From Myroides injenensis M09-0166 (GTDB taxonomy: Bacteria > Bacteroidota > Bacteroidia > Flavobacteriales > Flavobacteriaceae): DNA of 40,066 nucleotides. Every line of letters starts with the position of its first letter. Position 1 is the stretch's first letter. Under the pieces are notes generated by a model. That model saw only the letters and a program-made list of their open reading frames with translations, did no database searches and was not told the origin of the DNA. Below, one piece after another: positions 32,246 through 40,066 of the stretch. The stretch is from assembly GCF_000246945.1 (NCBI RefSeq), contig NZ_BAEX01000022.1, positions 1-40,066 on the forward strand. The letters are read 5' to 3'. A program made the position numbers and the translations under genes.

Positions 32246-33163
32246 TTATAATACTAAAGCTATTGAGAATAGTACCGATATCAAGAAGGTTGATAACGCT
32301 ACTATTTTCATCTGTGTATCAAGCTCTTTTGGTATTTTGTTTTTACTTACAAACGCCAAATGCTTGATTAAAGGTATGTAACCTAAAATATAAAAATACT
32401 GATAAAATTCAAAATTAGAATGTATTCCATAAACGATTAGAGCTAATAGAGCAAATAAGATAATGAAGTAATGATATTTCTTAGCACCTTCTCTACCTAA
32501 TTTAACTGCTAAAGTATTTTTACCTACCATTTTATCTGAGTCTAAATCTCTCATATTATTGATATTCAATACCGCAATACTTAAGTTTCCGATAGCTATC
32601 GCTGGAAGTATAACCCAATAGTCAAAATATTGACCATATAAATAAAACGATCCTAAAACACTAACTAAGCCAAAGAATATAAATACAAATAAATCACCTA
32701 GACCTTTATATCCATAAGCTCCCTTGCCTACTGTATATTTAATAGCAGCAACCACGCATGCAATTCCTAAGACTAAAAAGAATAAGGATGTAAAAAAGTT
32801 GTCTCTCCCAAAGGAGATATAAATCAATATAAGGGCTGATAATAAAGACAATAATGAAGTTATAATTACTCCTTTTTTCATTTCTGAAGCAGATAGAATA
32901 CCACTTTGTACGGCACGTTGAGGTCCTACTCTGTTTTCATTATCAGTTCCTTTTACCCCATCCCCATAATCATTGGCAAAATTGGATAAAATCTGTAGTA
33001 ACAATGTGGTTAATATCGCGAAAGAAAAAATAGAGATAAATGACTCATTAGATGAAAAATACGGATAAGCACACGCTGACCCTACTATAATTCCAGATAT
33101 TGACAATGGTAGAGTGCGCAATCTAGCAGCTTCTATCCATACTTTTGTTTTAGTCATGAACAT
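32246..33163 (-). CDS. menA: 1,4-Dihydroxy-2-naphthoate polyprenyltransferase
   Basis: Membrane prenyltransferase adding the polyprenyl chain to 1,4-dihydroxy-2-naphthoate. At 305 residues it has about nine helices (UbiA fold) and the two Asp-rich motifs NFANDYGDGVKGTDN and NNMRDLDSDKMVGKN. The start could be ATG 33163 or ATG 33157 (MTKTKVW); the latter is more usual. It is the first gene of the operon with the hydrolase and menC. The demethylation/methylation step (ubiE) is not in the window. Confidence 0.93.
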   Translation of the reverse strand: MFMTKTKVWIEAARLRTLPLSISGIIVGSACAYPYFSSNESFISIFSFAILTTLLLQILSNFANDYGDGVKGTDNENRVGPQRAVQSGILSASEMKKGVIITSLLSLLSALILIYISFGRDNFFTSLFFLVLGIACVVAAIKYTVGKGAYGYKGLGDLFVFIFFGLVSVLGSFYLYGQYFDYWVILPAIAIGNLSIAVLNINNMRDLDSDKMVGKNTLAVKLGREGAKKYHYFIILFALLALIVYGIHSNFEFYQYFYILGYIPLIKHLAFVSKNKIPKELDTQMKIVALSTFLISVLFSIALVL

Positions 33164-33309
33164 TTAATTTAATATTGCTTTTAGCCTTTTTATTGGCGCA
33201 AAAGCCCAAAATTAAAGAGAAAATACGAATTGGCATTCAAAATATTCTTTTAATAATATAGTAGAAATAGAAAGAACATTTTTAATACTTTGATAGCTAG
33301 GCCATTTAG

Positions 33310-33344
33310 TCATTAACTTAGTAATTCTATAATTACTTTAATGA
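33310..33344 (-). terminator. Bulged hairpin after the 103-residue gene
   Basis: AGTAATT/AATTACT (7 bp, 4-nt loop) extends through a bulge into TCATTA/TAATGA. It lies 24 bp beyond the minus-strand stop but is not followed by a T run, so its terminator role is uncertain. Confidence 0.35.
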
Positions 33345-33367
33345 AGTTAGCTACTAGGCATTAGAAC

Positions 33368-33679
33368 TTAATCTATATATCTCAATTTCTTTAATCTCAA
33401 ATATTTATGAGGAAATAAGAAGGTGTAATAAACCGCTAATAAAGGATTACAACCATTAACAGAAAATAATATTTTATGTTCCTCTTTAATTTCAAATACG
33501 ATAGCATTGGAAGTATTCCAATCTATTTTAGCACTAAGAATGTGTTTACCTGGAGAAACTTTAAAGCTTATTTCATTTCCATTTGCAATAGATGCGACTT
33601 TCTCACCATCCAAAAAAATCTGATAATTTCTAAATCTATCTATAAATGATTTTCTTCTTCTAATAAAAATTGTAGCCAT
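33368..33679 (-). CDS. Conserved hypothetical, small beta-sandwich-like protein
   Basis: A 103-residue protein. The segments YQIFLDGEKVASIANGNEISF KVSPGKHILSAKIDW resemble a PEGA/DUF2846-like beta-sandwich (short extracellular or periplasmic-type modules with Gly-Glu-Lys and Pro-Gly-Lys turns). A basic start (RRRKSFIDRF) and a hydrophobic aromatic C-terminal patch (LLAVYYTFLFPHKYLRLK) are present, the latter possibly membrane-associated. No signal peptide was seen. It is monocistronic between menA and a 1.2-kb gap. Confidence 0.65.
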   Translation of the reverse strand: MATIFIRRRKSFIDRFRNYQIFLDGEKVASIANGNEISFKVSPGKHILSAKIDWNTSNAIVFEIKEEHKILFSVNGCNPLLAVYYTFLFPHKYLRLKKLRYID

Positions 33680-34820
33680 TATTTTGTTTTCATAAGTGAT
33701 GTAAAGTTAATGGTTATTATTAAATCTTTTGATTTATATTAATTAATATTATCTATCATATTCTTATACCATTAAATTACATTAAGTATCGTTATTTAAA
33801 GCTATACTTTAATATTGTTACAGTATGATTTTTAATGCTTTTTCTTATAAATAATGTCATTTTAAACCCATAACAAAAAGTTATAAGTGGTATTCATTAA
33901 AATAACAATATTTAAAAATCAGTAAGTTAGTTAATTTAATTAAAGTAAAACTTTATATATAGTTTTTAATACTTTAAGCTTAATTATTTTATTAAAAAAA
34001 GTAATCTTATTTGATAATTTCCGAAAATAAAAACACCTAACTTATTTTGTATATGTTTTTACATGATGATTTTTATGCTATAAAAAAGCCTTACTCTCCT
34101 AAAAACAAAGCACACTTACCTAACCTTAAAAAGAAGAAAACTACATTCATCAGTGCTCCTACTTCACTAAAATGACGAGGATATTTATTACTTTAAAACC
34201 TTTAAATTTCTTATTATAAAATTGACTTTTATCACATATTACTTACTCAATAGATCTATATCCATAGCTCTAAAATTATCCTATTAAAAAACTTAACTCG
34301 GTAGTGCTTTATTCAGTAACTGATGTAGTGATTACTCAAATAAAAACATTCAAGACATGACTTATAGTTAAAATACAATCACGAATAATAACTTGCATAA
34401 AAATAGCTGTATTGTGGCAGAATTAATCGCAATGCCTCCATGGTGAGTCCATAGTGACTCTATTAAAACAAGGGAAATTAATGGAGACATTATGGAATTA
34501 TTATGCTAGCACCCTGCTAACATGGCAAAGCAAACACAATCAAGTTTGGTTACGTTATTGGATATACTTTCCAATTTTTAGATTTAAGTTGCTTTTGTAC
34601 TTGTAAATTTAAACTGGCTAAATAGATATTTTTATATTGAAATAATCAAGGTAAGTGATAGAGAATAAGCAGTATTAAAATATCACGATCTAAAGGACTA
34701 AATTTATCGAAACAACATAGTATGTCGTTTTAAAGTATAAACGGCTTACTACCTATTTAAAACGCGTAAAAAACAATATTAACGACAAATGCACTGATAG
34801 GTATAACAAGGAAAATAAAA
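33680..34820. other. 1.1-kb gene-free region
   Basis: No reading frame longer than about 50 codons looks real on either strand. Most is extremely A+T-rich. The patch 34421-34610 has clearly higher G+C and several open short frames and may be a transposon remnant, listed in the findings. Confidence 0.5.
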
Positions 34821-34846
34821 AAGGTTACTGTAAACACAGTAACCTT
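34821..34846 (-). terminator. Terminator after menB
   Basis: A perfect 11-bp stem AAGGTTACTGT/ACAGTAACCTT has a 4-nt loop, 30 bp past the menB stop and followed by T residues on the minus strand. Confidence 0.8.
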
Positions 34847-34876
34847 CTCTATTAATTTCAATAACTTTCTAATCTA

Positions 34877-35716
34877 TTATGGAATCCATTTTTTAGGAAA
34901 GTTTGGTTTTCTCTTTTCTAAGAAAGCATTTCGTCCTTCTATAGCTTCTTCAGTCATATATGCCAAGCGGGTTGCTTCTCCAGCAAATACTTGTTGACCA
35001 ACCATTCCGTCATCTGTTAAATTCATTGCAAATTTCAACATTTTGATTGACGTTGGTGATTTAGCTAATACTTCTTGAGCCCATTCATATGCTGTATCTT
35101 CTAATTCATCATGTGGAATGACAGCATTAACCATCCCCATTTCATAAGCTTCTTGAGCTGAATAGTTTCTACCTAAAAAGAAAATTTCACGTGCTTTTTT
35201 CTGACCAACCATTTTAGCTAAATAAGCTGATCCATATCCACCGTCAAAACTGGTAACATCTGCGTCAGTTTGTTTGAATATAGCATGTTCTTTACTTGCT
35301 AAAGTCATATCACATACAACGTGTAAACTATGTCCTCCTCCTACTGCCCAACCTGGTACAACTGCTATAACTACCTTAGGCATAAAGCGGATTAAACGTT
35401 GCACTTCTAAAATATTTAGACGGTGCATACCATCTTCTCCTACATAACCTTGATGTCCTCTTGCACGTTGATCTCCTCCACTGCAAAATGAATACACTCC
35501 ATCTTTTAGAGAAGGTCCTTCAGCTGATAACAATACTACTCCAATAGAGGTATCTTCTTGTGCATCGTAAAAAGCACGATATAATTCGCTTGTCGTTTTT
35601 GGTCTAAAAGCATTGCGAACTTCTGGTCTATTAAACGCTATACGAGCTACGCCATTACATTTTTTATAAGTAATGTCTTCAAATTCGATAGCAGTTTCCC
35701 ATTGTATCTTACTCAT
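34877..35716 (-). CDS. menB: 1,4-Dihydroxy-2-naphthoyl-CoA synthase
   Basis: Ring closure of o-succinylbenzoyl-CoA to DHNA-CoA. Crotonase-fold protein of 279 residues from ATG 35716 (MSKIQWETAIEFEDITYKK), the conserved family start; an upstream in-frame ATG at 35779 adds 21 atypical residues. Hallmarks are RPEVRNAFRP, the oxyanion-hole blocks CSGGDQRARG and GWAVGGGHSLH, QTDADVTSFDGGYGSAYLAK and the C-terminal FPKKWIP. It is separate from menA-menC by 1.7 kb. It shares a short divergent promoter region with the C1 peptidase gene. Confidence 0.95.
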   Translation of the reverse strand: MSKIQWETAIEFEDITYKKCNGVARIAFNRPEVRNAFRPKTTSELYRAFYDAQEDTSIGVVLLSAEGPSLKDGVYSFCSGGDQRARGHQGYVGEDGMHRLNILEVQRLIRFMPKVVIAVVPGWAVGGGHSLHVVCDMTLASKEHAIFKQTDADVTSFDGGYGSAYLAKMVGQKKAREIFFLGRNYSAQEAYEMGMVNAVIPHDELEDTAYEWAQEVLAKSPTSIKMLKFAMNLTDDGMVGQQVFAGEATRLAYMTEEAIEGRNAFLEKRKPNFPKKWIP

Positions 35717-35750
35717 AATCTTTTTGAATTTAGGGTAAAAATAACCTATT

Positions 35751-35770
35751 TTTTGCATTATATTGCAAAA
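35751..35770. promoter_or_regulatory. Dyad TTTTGCA-N6-TGCAAAA between menB and the peptidase gene
   Basis: Perfect 7-bp arms (35751-35757 and 35764-35770) lie in the 71-bp gap between menB (start 35716) and the divergent peptidase (35788). TATATTGC on the plus strand resembles a Bacteroidota -7 box, so the dyad overlaps at least one promoter. Confidence 0.4.
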
Positions 35771-35787
35771 CCAAAACATTATAACTC

Positions 35788-36903
35788 ATGAAAAAACTAA
35801 TAATATCAAGCGCATTGCTTTTTTTTGCGCTTAATATTCATGCCCAAGAATATGATTTTAAAATAGTTATCGATTTAGATGCAACTCCTGTAATTAGTCA
35901 AGGGAAAACTGGTACTTGCTGGAGTTTTAGTACTTCTTCGTTTCTAGAATCAGAAATTATCAGAAAAACAGGGAAATTTATTGACTTATCTGAAATGTAT
36001 ACAGTCAGAAATACCTATCCAAAGAAAATAGAAAACTATATTCTAAGACAAGGTAAAGCACAATTTGGACAAGGTGGTCTTGCTCATGATGTAATAAACA
36101 GCATTAGAGAGTATGGGATCGTTCCTATAGAGGCTTACTCTGGAAAACAAGGAGAAGAAAATTATGATCATGCTGAAATGTTCAAAACACTACAAGCATT
36201 GATTGACTCTTATGCCAAAGGTACAAAGCCTATTTCCATGAAGTGGAAAGATATTTCTGAATTTGTACTTGACACCTATATGGGCGCGAATATTTCTGAA
36301 TTTACCTATGAAGGGAAAAAGTACACGCCACAATCTTTCTTAAAGATGACTACAATCAATCCTGATGATTATCTTACAATTACTTCGTTTGCTGACCAAA
36401 AAAATTACAATCCATTTATACTAAATATTCCTGATAATTTTTCTAATGGTTCTTTATATAATTTACCTTTAGATGAGTATATTAAAAATATAGATAATGC
36501 GTTAGAGAAAGGATATAGTCTTTCCCTTGATTGTGATGTATCTGAAGCAACTTTTTCTGGTAAGAATGGTATTGCTTTTATACCAGAGTCAAATGATGAT
36601 GCAAAAAAAGGTTTGCTGGAGATTGTTGAAGAAAAAGAGGTAACTCCTGAAATGCGCTTGAACGAATTTTACAGTTTTGAGACACAAGACGATCATTTAA
36701 TGCACATAGTAGGAAAAGTAAAAGATCAAAAAGGGAATACATATTACAAGGTTAAGAACTCATGGGGTGGTAATAGTGAGCGTGTAGGTAATGATGGTTA
36801 TATATACATGAGCGTACCTTATATGAGATTGAAGTCTATCTCTGTCCTATTGCACAAAGATGGATTATTACCGGCGACAAAAAACAAACTTAATTTAAAC
36901 TAG
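35788..36903 (+). CDS. Secreted C1-family (bleomycin-hydrolase/PepC-like) cysteine peptidase
   Basis: A 371-residue papain-fold peptidase. The signal peptide MKKLIISSALLFFALNIHAQ makes it periplasmic or exported, unlike cytoplasmic PepC. The catalytic Cys44 is in QGKTGTCWSFSTSSFLE with Gln38 as the oxyanion residue; His306 (DDHLMHIVGK) and Asn324 (VKNSWGG) complete the triad. Family C1B members are aminopeptidases; the mature N-terminus and lack of a hexamer-specific C-terminal extension leave specificity open. It is first in a forward cluster, 66 bp before the lipoprotein gene. Confidence 0.9.
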   Translation: MKKLIISSALLFFALNIHAQEYDFKIVIDLDATPVISQGKTGTCWSFSTSSFLESEIIRKTGKFIDLSEMYTVRNTYPKKIENYILRQGKAQFGQGGLAHDVINSIREYGIVPIEAYSGKQGEENYDHAEMFKTLQALIDSYAKGTKPISMKWKDISEFVLDTYMGANISEFTYEGKKYTPQSFLKMTTINPDDYLTITSFADQKNYNPFILNIPDNFSNGSLYNLPLDEYIKNIDNALEKGYSLSLDCDVSEATFSGKNGIAFIPESNDDAKKGLLEIVEEKEVTPEMRLNEFYSFETQDDHLMHIVGKVKDQKGNTYYKVKNSWGGNSERVGNDGYIYMSVPYMRLKSISVLLHKDGLLPATKNKLNLN

Positions 36904-36918
36904 AACATTAATTTTAAA

Positions 36919-36955
36919 AACAATATTATATCCTAATAGTCAAGAAAATATTGTT
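36919..36955 (+). terminator. Weak hairpin after the peptidase gene
   Basis: The arms AACAATATT/AATATTGTT are separated by 19 nt in the 66-bp gap before the next forward gene. There is no T run, so it may only attenuate or may be chance. Confidence 0.3.
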
Positions 36956-36969
36956 GATGTAAATATATT

Positions 36970-38157
36970 ATGACTAACAAAAACAAACTAATTATCCCAT
37001 TACTAACAGCACTGTGCTTCTGCGCTTGCAAACAAGAAAAAAAAGAAAGCGATTTAGCGCTTAATATGCCTATTATTAGAGAACATAATATAATTGAAGA
37101 AAACGATTATGCTATGCAATTTGATAAGCTTGCTCCTGAATATATCTTAGAGAAATCTCAAGATATCGAAGATTTCTATGTTAAGAATATAAAGAAAAGT
37201 GGCTATACTGGTAGCTTTTTAGTGGCAAAGAATGGACAGATTCTCTATGAGGATTATTCTGGGTTTGCCAATAAAAGAAATAATGAAGTAATTACTGAAA
37301 ACACACCCATTCACATTGCTTCTGCTGGAAAAGTAATTACAGCAGTAACTATACTTAGATTAGTAGATCAGGGTAAAATAGCATTAGATCAAAGTGTTTC
37401 GGAAATAATAGAAGACTTCCCTTATCCTGAAATAACTATTCGCACACTACTAAGTCATAGAAGTGGTTTAAGATATTACGGTTATTATGATAATGTTTGG
37501 GACTTCACCAAGCCTATTACTAACAAAGACGTTATTGAGGTTATTAAATCTGGACAAGTTGATTTAGATTTCACTCCTAATACACGCTTCGCTTATAGCA
37601 ATACAAACTATGTCGTTTTAGCTTCAATAGTGGAAGCAATTGAACGCAAACCATTCAAATTAGTAGTTAGAGAGCTAATCTTTGAGCCACTGGAAATGAA
37701 ACACAGCTTTGTATTCGATGATTTGTCCAAAAAGGATTTGGTTACCCAATCCTATAAAAGCAATTATCAACCAATGCATTGGGATTATATGGATGGTACT
37801 TATGGGGATAAAAACATTTATATAACTCCAAGAGATTTTCTAAAATTAGATACAGCTTTATACAATGATAATTTTTTGAGCAAAGAAATCAAAGATCAAA
37901 TGTTTAAAGGGTATAGTTTTGAAAATAAAGGAGTGAGAAATTACGGCTTAGGATTCAGATTAATAGACATGGGTAATAATAGAAATTACACTTACCACAA
38001 CGGATGGTGGCGTGGCAATACTTCTTCCTATATCCGCCTTGCTGATGATAAAGTATGTATTCTTTTATTCTCAAATAAGTATTCACAGTTAACTTACAAA
38101 ACCGTTAGTCTATCACATCATTTTGGAGATTATCCAATTGGGAATTTAGAACTATAG
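36970..38157 (+). CDS. Lipoprotein serine hydrolase, beta-lactamase/PBP-like
   Basis: A 395-residue exported hydrolase with a lipoprotein signal ending at Cys20 (ALCFCAC-K). Catalytic S-A-G-K (Ser118/Lys121; IASAGKVITAV), YSN (FAYSNTNYVVLAS) and H-x-G (YHNGWWRGN) in place of KTG follow class C/esterase-like members, which often are esterases or D-peptidases rather than beta-lactamases. It is 2 bp upstream of the flavoprotein gene, so cotranscribed. Confidence 0.88.
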   Translation: MTNKNKLIIPLLTALCFCACKQEKKESDLALNMPIIREHNIIEENDYAMQFDKLAPEYILEKSQDIEDFYVKNIKKSGYTGSFLVAKNGQILYEDYSGFANKRNNEVITENTPIHIASAGKVITAVTILRLVDQGKIALDQSVSEIIEDFPYPEITIRTLLSHRSGLRYYGYYDNVWDFTKPITNKDVIEVIKSGQVDLDFTPNTRFAYSNTNYVVLASIVEAIERKPFKLVVRELIFEPLEMKHSFVFDDLSKKDLVTQSYKSNYQPMHWDYMDGTYGDKNIYITPRDFLKLDTALYNDNFLSKEIKDQMFKGYSFENKGVRNYGLGFRLIDMGNNRNYTYHNGWWRGNTSSYIRLADDKVCILLFSNKYSQLTYKTVSLSHHFGDYPIGNLEL

Positions 38158-38159
38158 CA

Positions 38160-39206
38160 ATGAAACAATTGAATGATATATTAGGAATTAAATATCTAAT
38201 AGGGCAAGCTCCAATGTTAGGTATAAGTACACCAGAAATGGTAGCTGAAATTGCTAATGCTGGTGGATTAGGAATACTCCCTTTGGGAGGTTTAGCTCCA
38301 GAAGTGTGTGACAAACTAATTGCCAAAACAAAAACATTAACTAAAAAACCTTTTGCAGTCAATCTATTTTTAAACCCTGTAGTAGATCAAGATTTAAAAA
38401 TAGTTGAAAAGATGCAAGATTTTATAGCTCAATACTGCTCGCAACAGAATATACCATTTGACTATATTTCTGATTTTAGGCTTCACAGTTATGAATTTGT
38501 GTTAGATATCATTCAAAAACATGAAATTAATATAATATCTTTTACATTTGGTTGTCTAAGACCTTCTGAAGTGGTAAATTTACATCAGAATGGGAAATTT
38601 CTAATTGGTACCGCTACTACAAAAGAAGAGGCGAAATATTTAGAAGAAGCAAATATTGATGCAATTGTATTGCAAGGAATTGAAGCAGGCGGGCACAGAG
38701 GTAGCTTTTTATCTGATAGCTATAAAGACAATTTATCTCTTCAAGAACTTTTTAAGCAAGTTCTCGATTGTAATATAAACCGTCCTTTAATAGTTGCAGG
38801 TGGTCTATACTCTGGTAAAACAGCTAGAGAATATATTGAAAACGGTGCTAGTTTAGCATTGTTTGGATCTATATTTATTCCTTCTGTCGAAAGTAATGCA
38901 ATACCGTATCAAAAAGAGCTGCTAGATAGTGGAAAACCATTAGAGACTAGGCTTACAAGAGCCTACTCAGGAAAATGGGCAAGAGGAATTGTCAATGACT
39001 TCATGGAAGCTATTGATAGTTCTGAATTAACTATTCCTTTTTATCCTTTTCAAAATTCTTTAACACAAAATATAAGAATTTTTGCAAAACAGAAAAATAT
39101 TCATACTTTTAACTCACTTTGGTGTGGCACTAACTCGCATTATGCTAGAAAAGGGTATTCCAAGGATATTTTTAACAAATTGATTCAAGAGTTTTATGAG
39201 CTATAA
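38160..39206 (+). CDS. Nitronate monooxygenase/2-nitropropane dioxygenase-family flavoprotein
   Basis: An FMN-dependent TIM-barrel oxidoreductase of 348 residues. It starts with IGQAPMLGISTPEMVAEIAN and AGGLGILPLGG, and has GIEAGGHRG (catalytic-His region) and an FMN phosphate loop IVAGGLYSGKTAREYIENGA followed by LFGSIFI. The family contains nitronate monooxygenases and FabK-type enoyl-ACP reductases; the motifs fit the class I monooxygenase. It is coupled to its neighbours: a 2-bp gap upstream and an 11-bp overlap with the GNAT gene downstream. Confidence 0.88.
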   Translation: MKQLNDILGIKYLIGQAPMLGISTPEMVAEIANAGGLGILPLGGLAPEVCDKLIAKTKTLTKKPFAVNLFLNPVVDQDLKIVEKMQDFIAQYCSQQNIPFDYISDFRLHSYEFVLDIIQKHEINIISFTFGCLRPSEVVNLHQNGKFLIGTATTKEEAKYLEEANIDAIVLQGIEAGGHRGSFLSDSYKDNLSLQELFKQVLDCNINRPLIVAGGLYSGKTAREYIENGASLALFGSIFIPSVESNAIPYQKELLDSGKPLETRLTRAYSGKWARGIVNDFMEAIDSSELTIPFYPFQNSLTQNIRIFAKQKNIHTFNSLWCGTNSHYARKGYSKDIFNKLIQEFYEL

Positions 39207-40044
39207 TTTTCAATATAAATTTTTAAACAGAGTATCACTTGATGAGTTACTTCATGTTTTTAATCAATCTTTTACTGATTATTTTGTTCCTATGAACTTA
39301 GATGAAGCAGCTTTAAAGGCGAAAATAAAAACAGAGGGGATTCAATTAAGTGAGTCTATAGGGGTATATACTAACAAAAAATTAGTAGGTTTTATCTTAC
39401 ACGGTAAAAAGAATGCTAAACTATATAATGCAGGAACTGGAGTACTACCTGAGTTTAGAGGTAATATGCTTACCAATAAAATGTATGAATATGCAATGCC
39501 CATATTTAGAAGTTTTAAAATAAGTAAAATCTCCTTAGAAGTTATAGCTACAAATGAAACAGCCATGAAGGCTTATCGCAAAGTTGGTTTTAAAAAGTGG
39601 CGCCACTTAAACTGTATTAAAGGAGCTACAAAAATTAATAGTAAGCTAGACCCTGCTTTTGCAGAAATTGAAATAAAACCTCTCCCTTTTTACGAATATT
39701 TAATTTACTATGCCGAGAAAGATATTTTGCCTACATGGCAGAATTCTGAGTTTTGTGTAGAAAATAATGAAACGAAACTATTACTTAGAAAAGCAGTTTT
39801 AGACAATCAAACTTTGGGATACATTATTATTGATAAAAGTAATAATAAGATATTGCAAATTTGGGTGAAAGAATGCTATAGAAGAAAAGGTATAGCAACG
39901 CATTTAGTTGAAGAACTGATAGGGAATAAACAAACATTTCTTGTGACTAATATCGATGCTCAGAACTTTGGAATCAATTCATTCCTAAAATCAATTGGAG
40001 GCGAAGAGTTTTTAGAACAAGTAGAAATGGAACTATATCTATAG
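39196..40044 (+). CDS. GNAT N-acetyltransferase with two GNAT-like domains
   Basis: A 282-residue protein. The N-terminal domain (about 1-140) has acetyl-CoA motif AGTGVLPEFRGNMLTNKMYEYA and NETAMKAYRKVGF. The C-terminal domain (about 180-282) has LQIWVKECYRRKGIATHLVEEL, a second motif with R-x-x-G-x-A. Its ATG overlaps the flavoprotein gene by 11 bp, indicating translational coupling. The substrate is unknown. Confidence 0.88.
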   Translation: MSYNFQYKFLNRVSLDELLHVFNQSFTDYFVPMNLDEAALKAKIKTEGIQLSESIGVYTNKKLVGFILHGKKNAKLYNAGTGVLPEFRGNMLTNKMYEYAMPIFRSFKISKISLEVIATNETAMKAYRKVGFKKWRHLNCIKGATKINSKLDPAFAEIEIKPLPFYEYLIYYAEKDILPTWQNSEFCVENNETKLLLRKAVLDNQTLGYIIIDKSNNKILQIWVKECYRRKGIATHLVEELIGNKQTFLVTNIDAQNFGINSFLKSIGGEEFLEQVEMELYL

Positions 40045-40066
40045 TTACAATAATAAATAAGAAAAA

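Noticed and set aside
34472-34600. Plus-strand frame METLWNYYAST in the gene desert as a small protein
   Set aside because: 37 codons, no family, and the opposite strand is equally open over the same patch; coding is not supported beyond a compositional anomaly.
1-40066. CRISPR array or long direct repeats
   Set aside because: No regularly spaced repeats of 20-40 bp were seen on reading the intergenic regions; the repeats found are short operators, hairpins or the codon-level repeat in the initiator-like gene.

Overview
The window is a low-GC chromosomal segment from a member of the Bacteroidota, most likely Flavobacteriaceae and plausibly Myroides or a close relative. The evidence is the A+T-rich composition, the near absence of Shine-Dalgarno sequences, a Bacteroidota-type promoter pair (TTG, about 20 nt, TAnnTTTG), menaquinone genes of flavobacterial type, and several family-specific proteins such as a DUF6266-like protein and AraC, TolC and HlyD relatives. 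No tRNA, rRNA or CRISPR array was found. The genus is an inference.

Layout. (1) 0-8.7 kb is mostly efflux and regulation: a TolC-like outer-membrane factor and HlyD/EmrA-like adaptor operon whose inner-membrane pump probably lies outside the window, an AraC regulator, an MFS exporter divergent from a LysR regulator, then an acyl-CoA dehydrogenase with an upstream AraC regulator. (2) 8.9-12 kb looks like a decayed accessory island: a small membrane protein with a damaged 5' end, a frameshifted pseudogene, a two-gene replication module (winged-helix initiator-like protein plus DnaC-like ATPase), a DUF6266-like protein, and palindromes and inverted repeats around the module. (3) 12.1-13.7 kb is a compact regulated unit: a MerR regulator divergent from a secreted NTF2-like protein and a secreted isochorismatase-family hydrolase. 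Two identical 17-bp operators each sit over one of two mirror-image promoters. (4) 13.9-24 kb is mixed housekeeping: PAS-LuxR regulator, GNAT, OmpA-like lipoprotein, VOC protein, TetA-like MFS with AraC regulator, a small STAS-like protein, OsmC, an outer-membrane protein, LpxD and a serine hydrolase.

(5) 25.1-30.4 kb holds a pair of short chromate transporters and then the most coherent system in the window, a B-family (ba3-type) terminal oxidase operon. It includes a 43-residue single-helix protein (26809-26940) that looks like the small subunit IIa (CbaD), followed by CuA subunit II, the haem-copper subunit I, a Sco copper chaperone and a membrane-anchored c-type cytochrome. (6) 30.5-35.7 kb carries menaquinone genes menC, menA and menB, with a metallo-beta-lactamase-fold hydrolase between menC and menA that is a candidate for an unassigned pathway step. 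Menaquinone would feed the respiratory chain that ends in oxidases such as the one next door. (7) 35.8-40 kb is a forward cluster: secreted C1 cysteine peptidase, lipoprotein serine hydrolase, nitronate-monooxygenase-like flavoprotein and GNAT; the last three are nearly or actually overlapping.

Long gene-free stretches at 15.4-16.1 kb (containing a two-hairpin element) and 33.7-34.8 kb (containing a patch that may be a transposase remnant) are the main unexplained non-coding regions.
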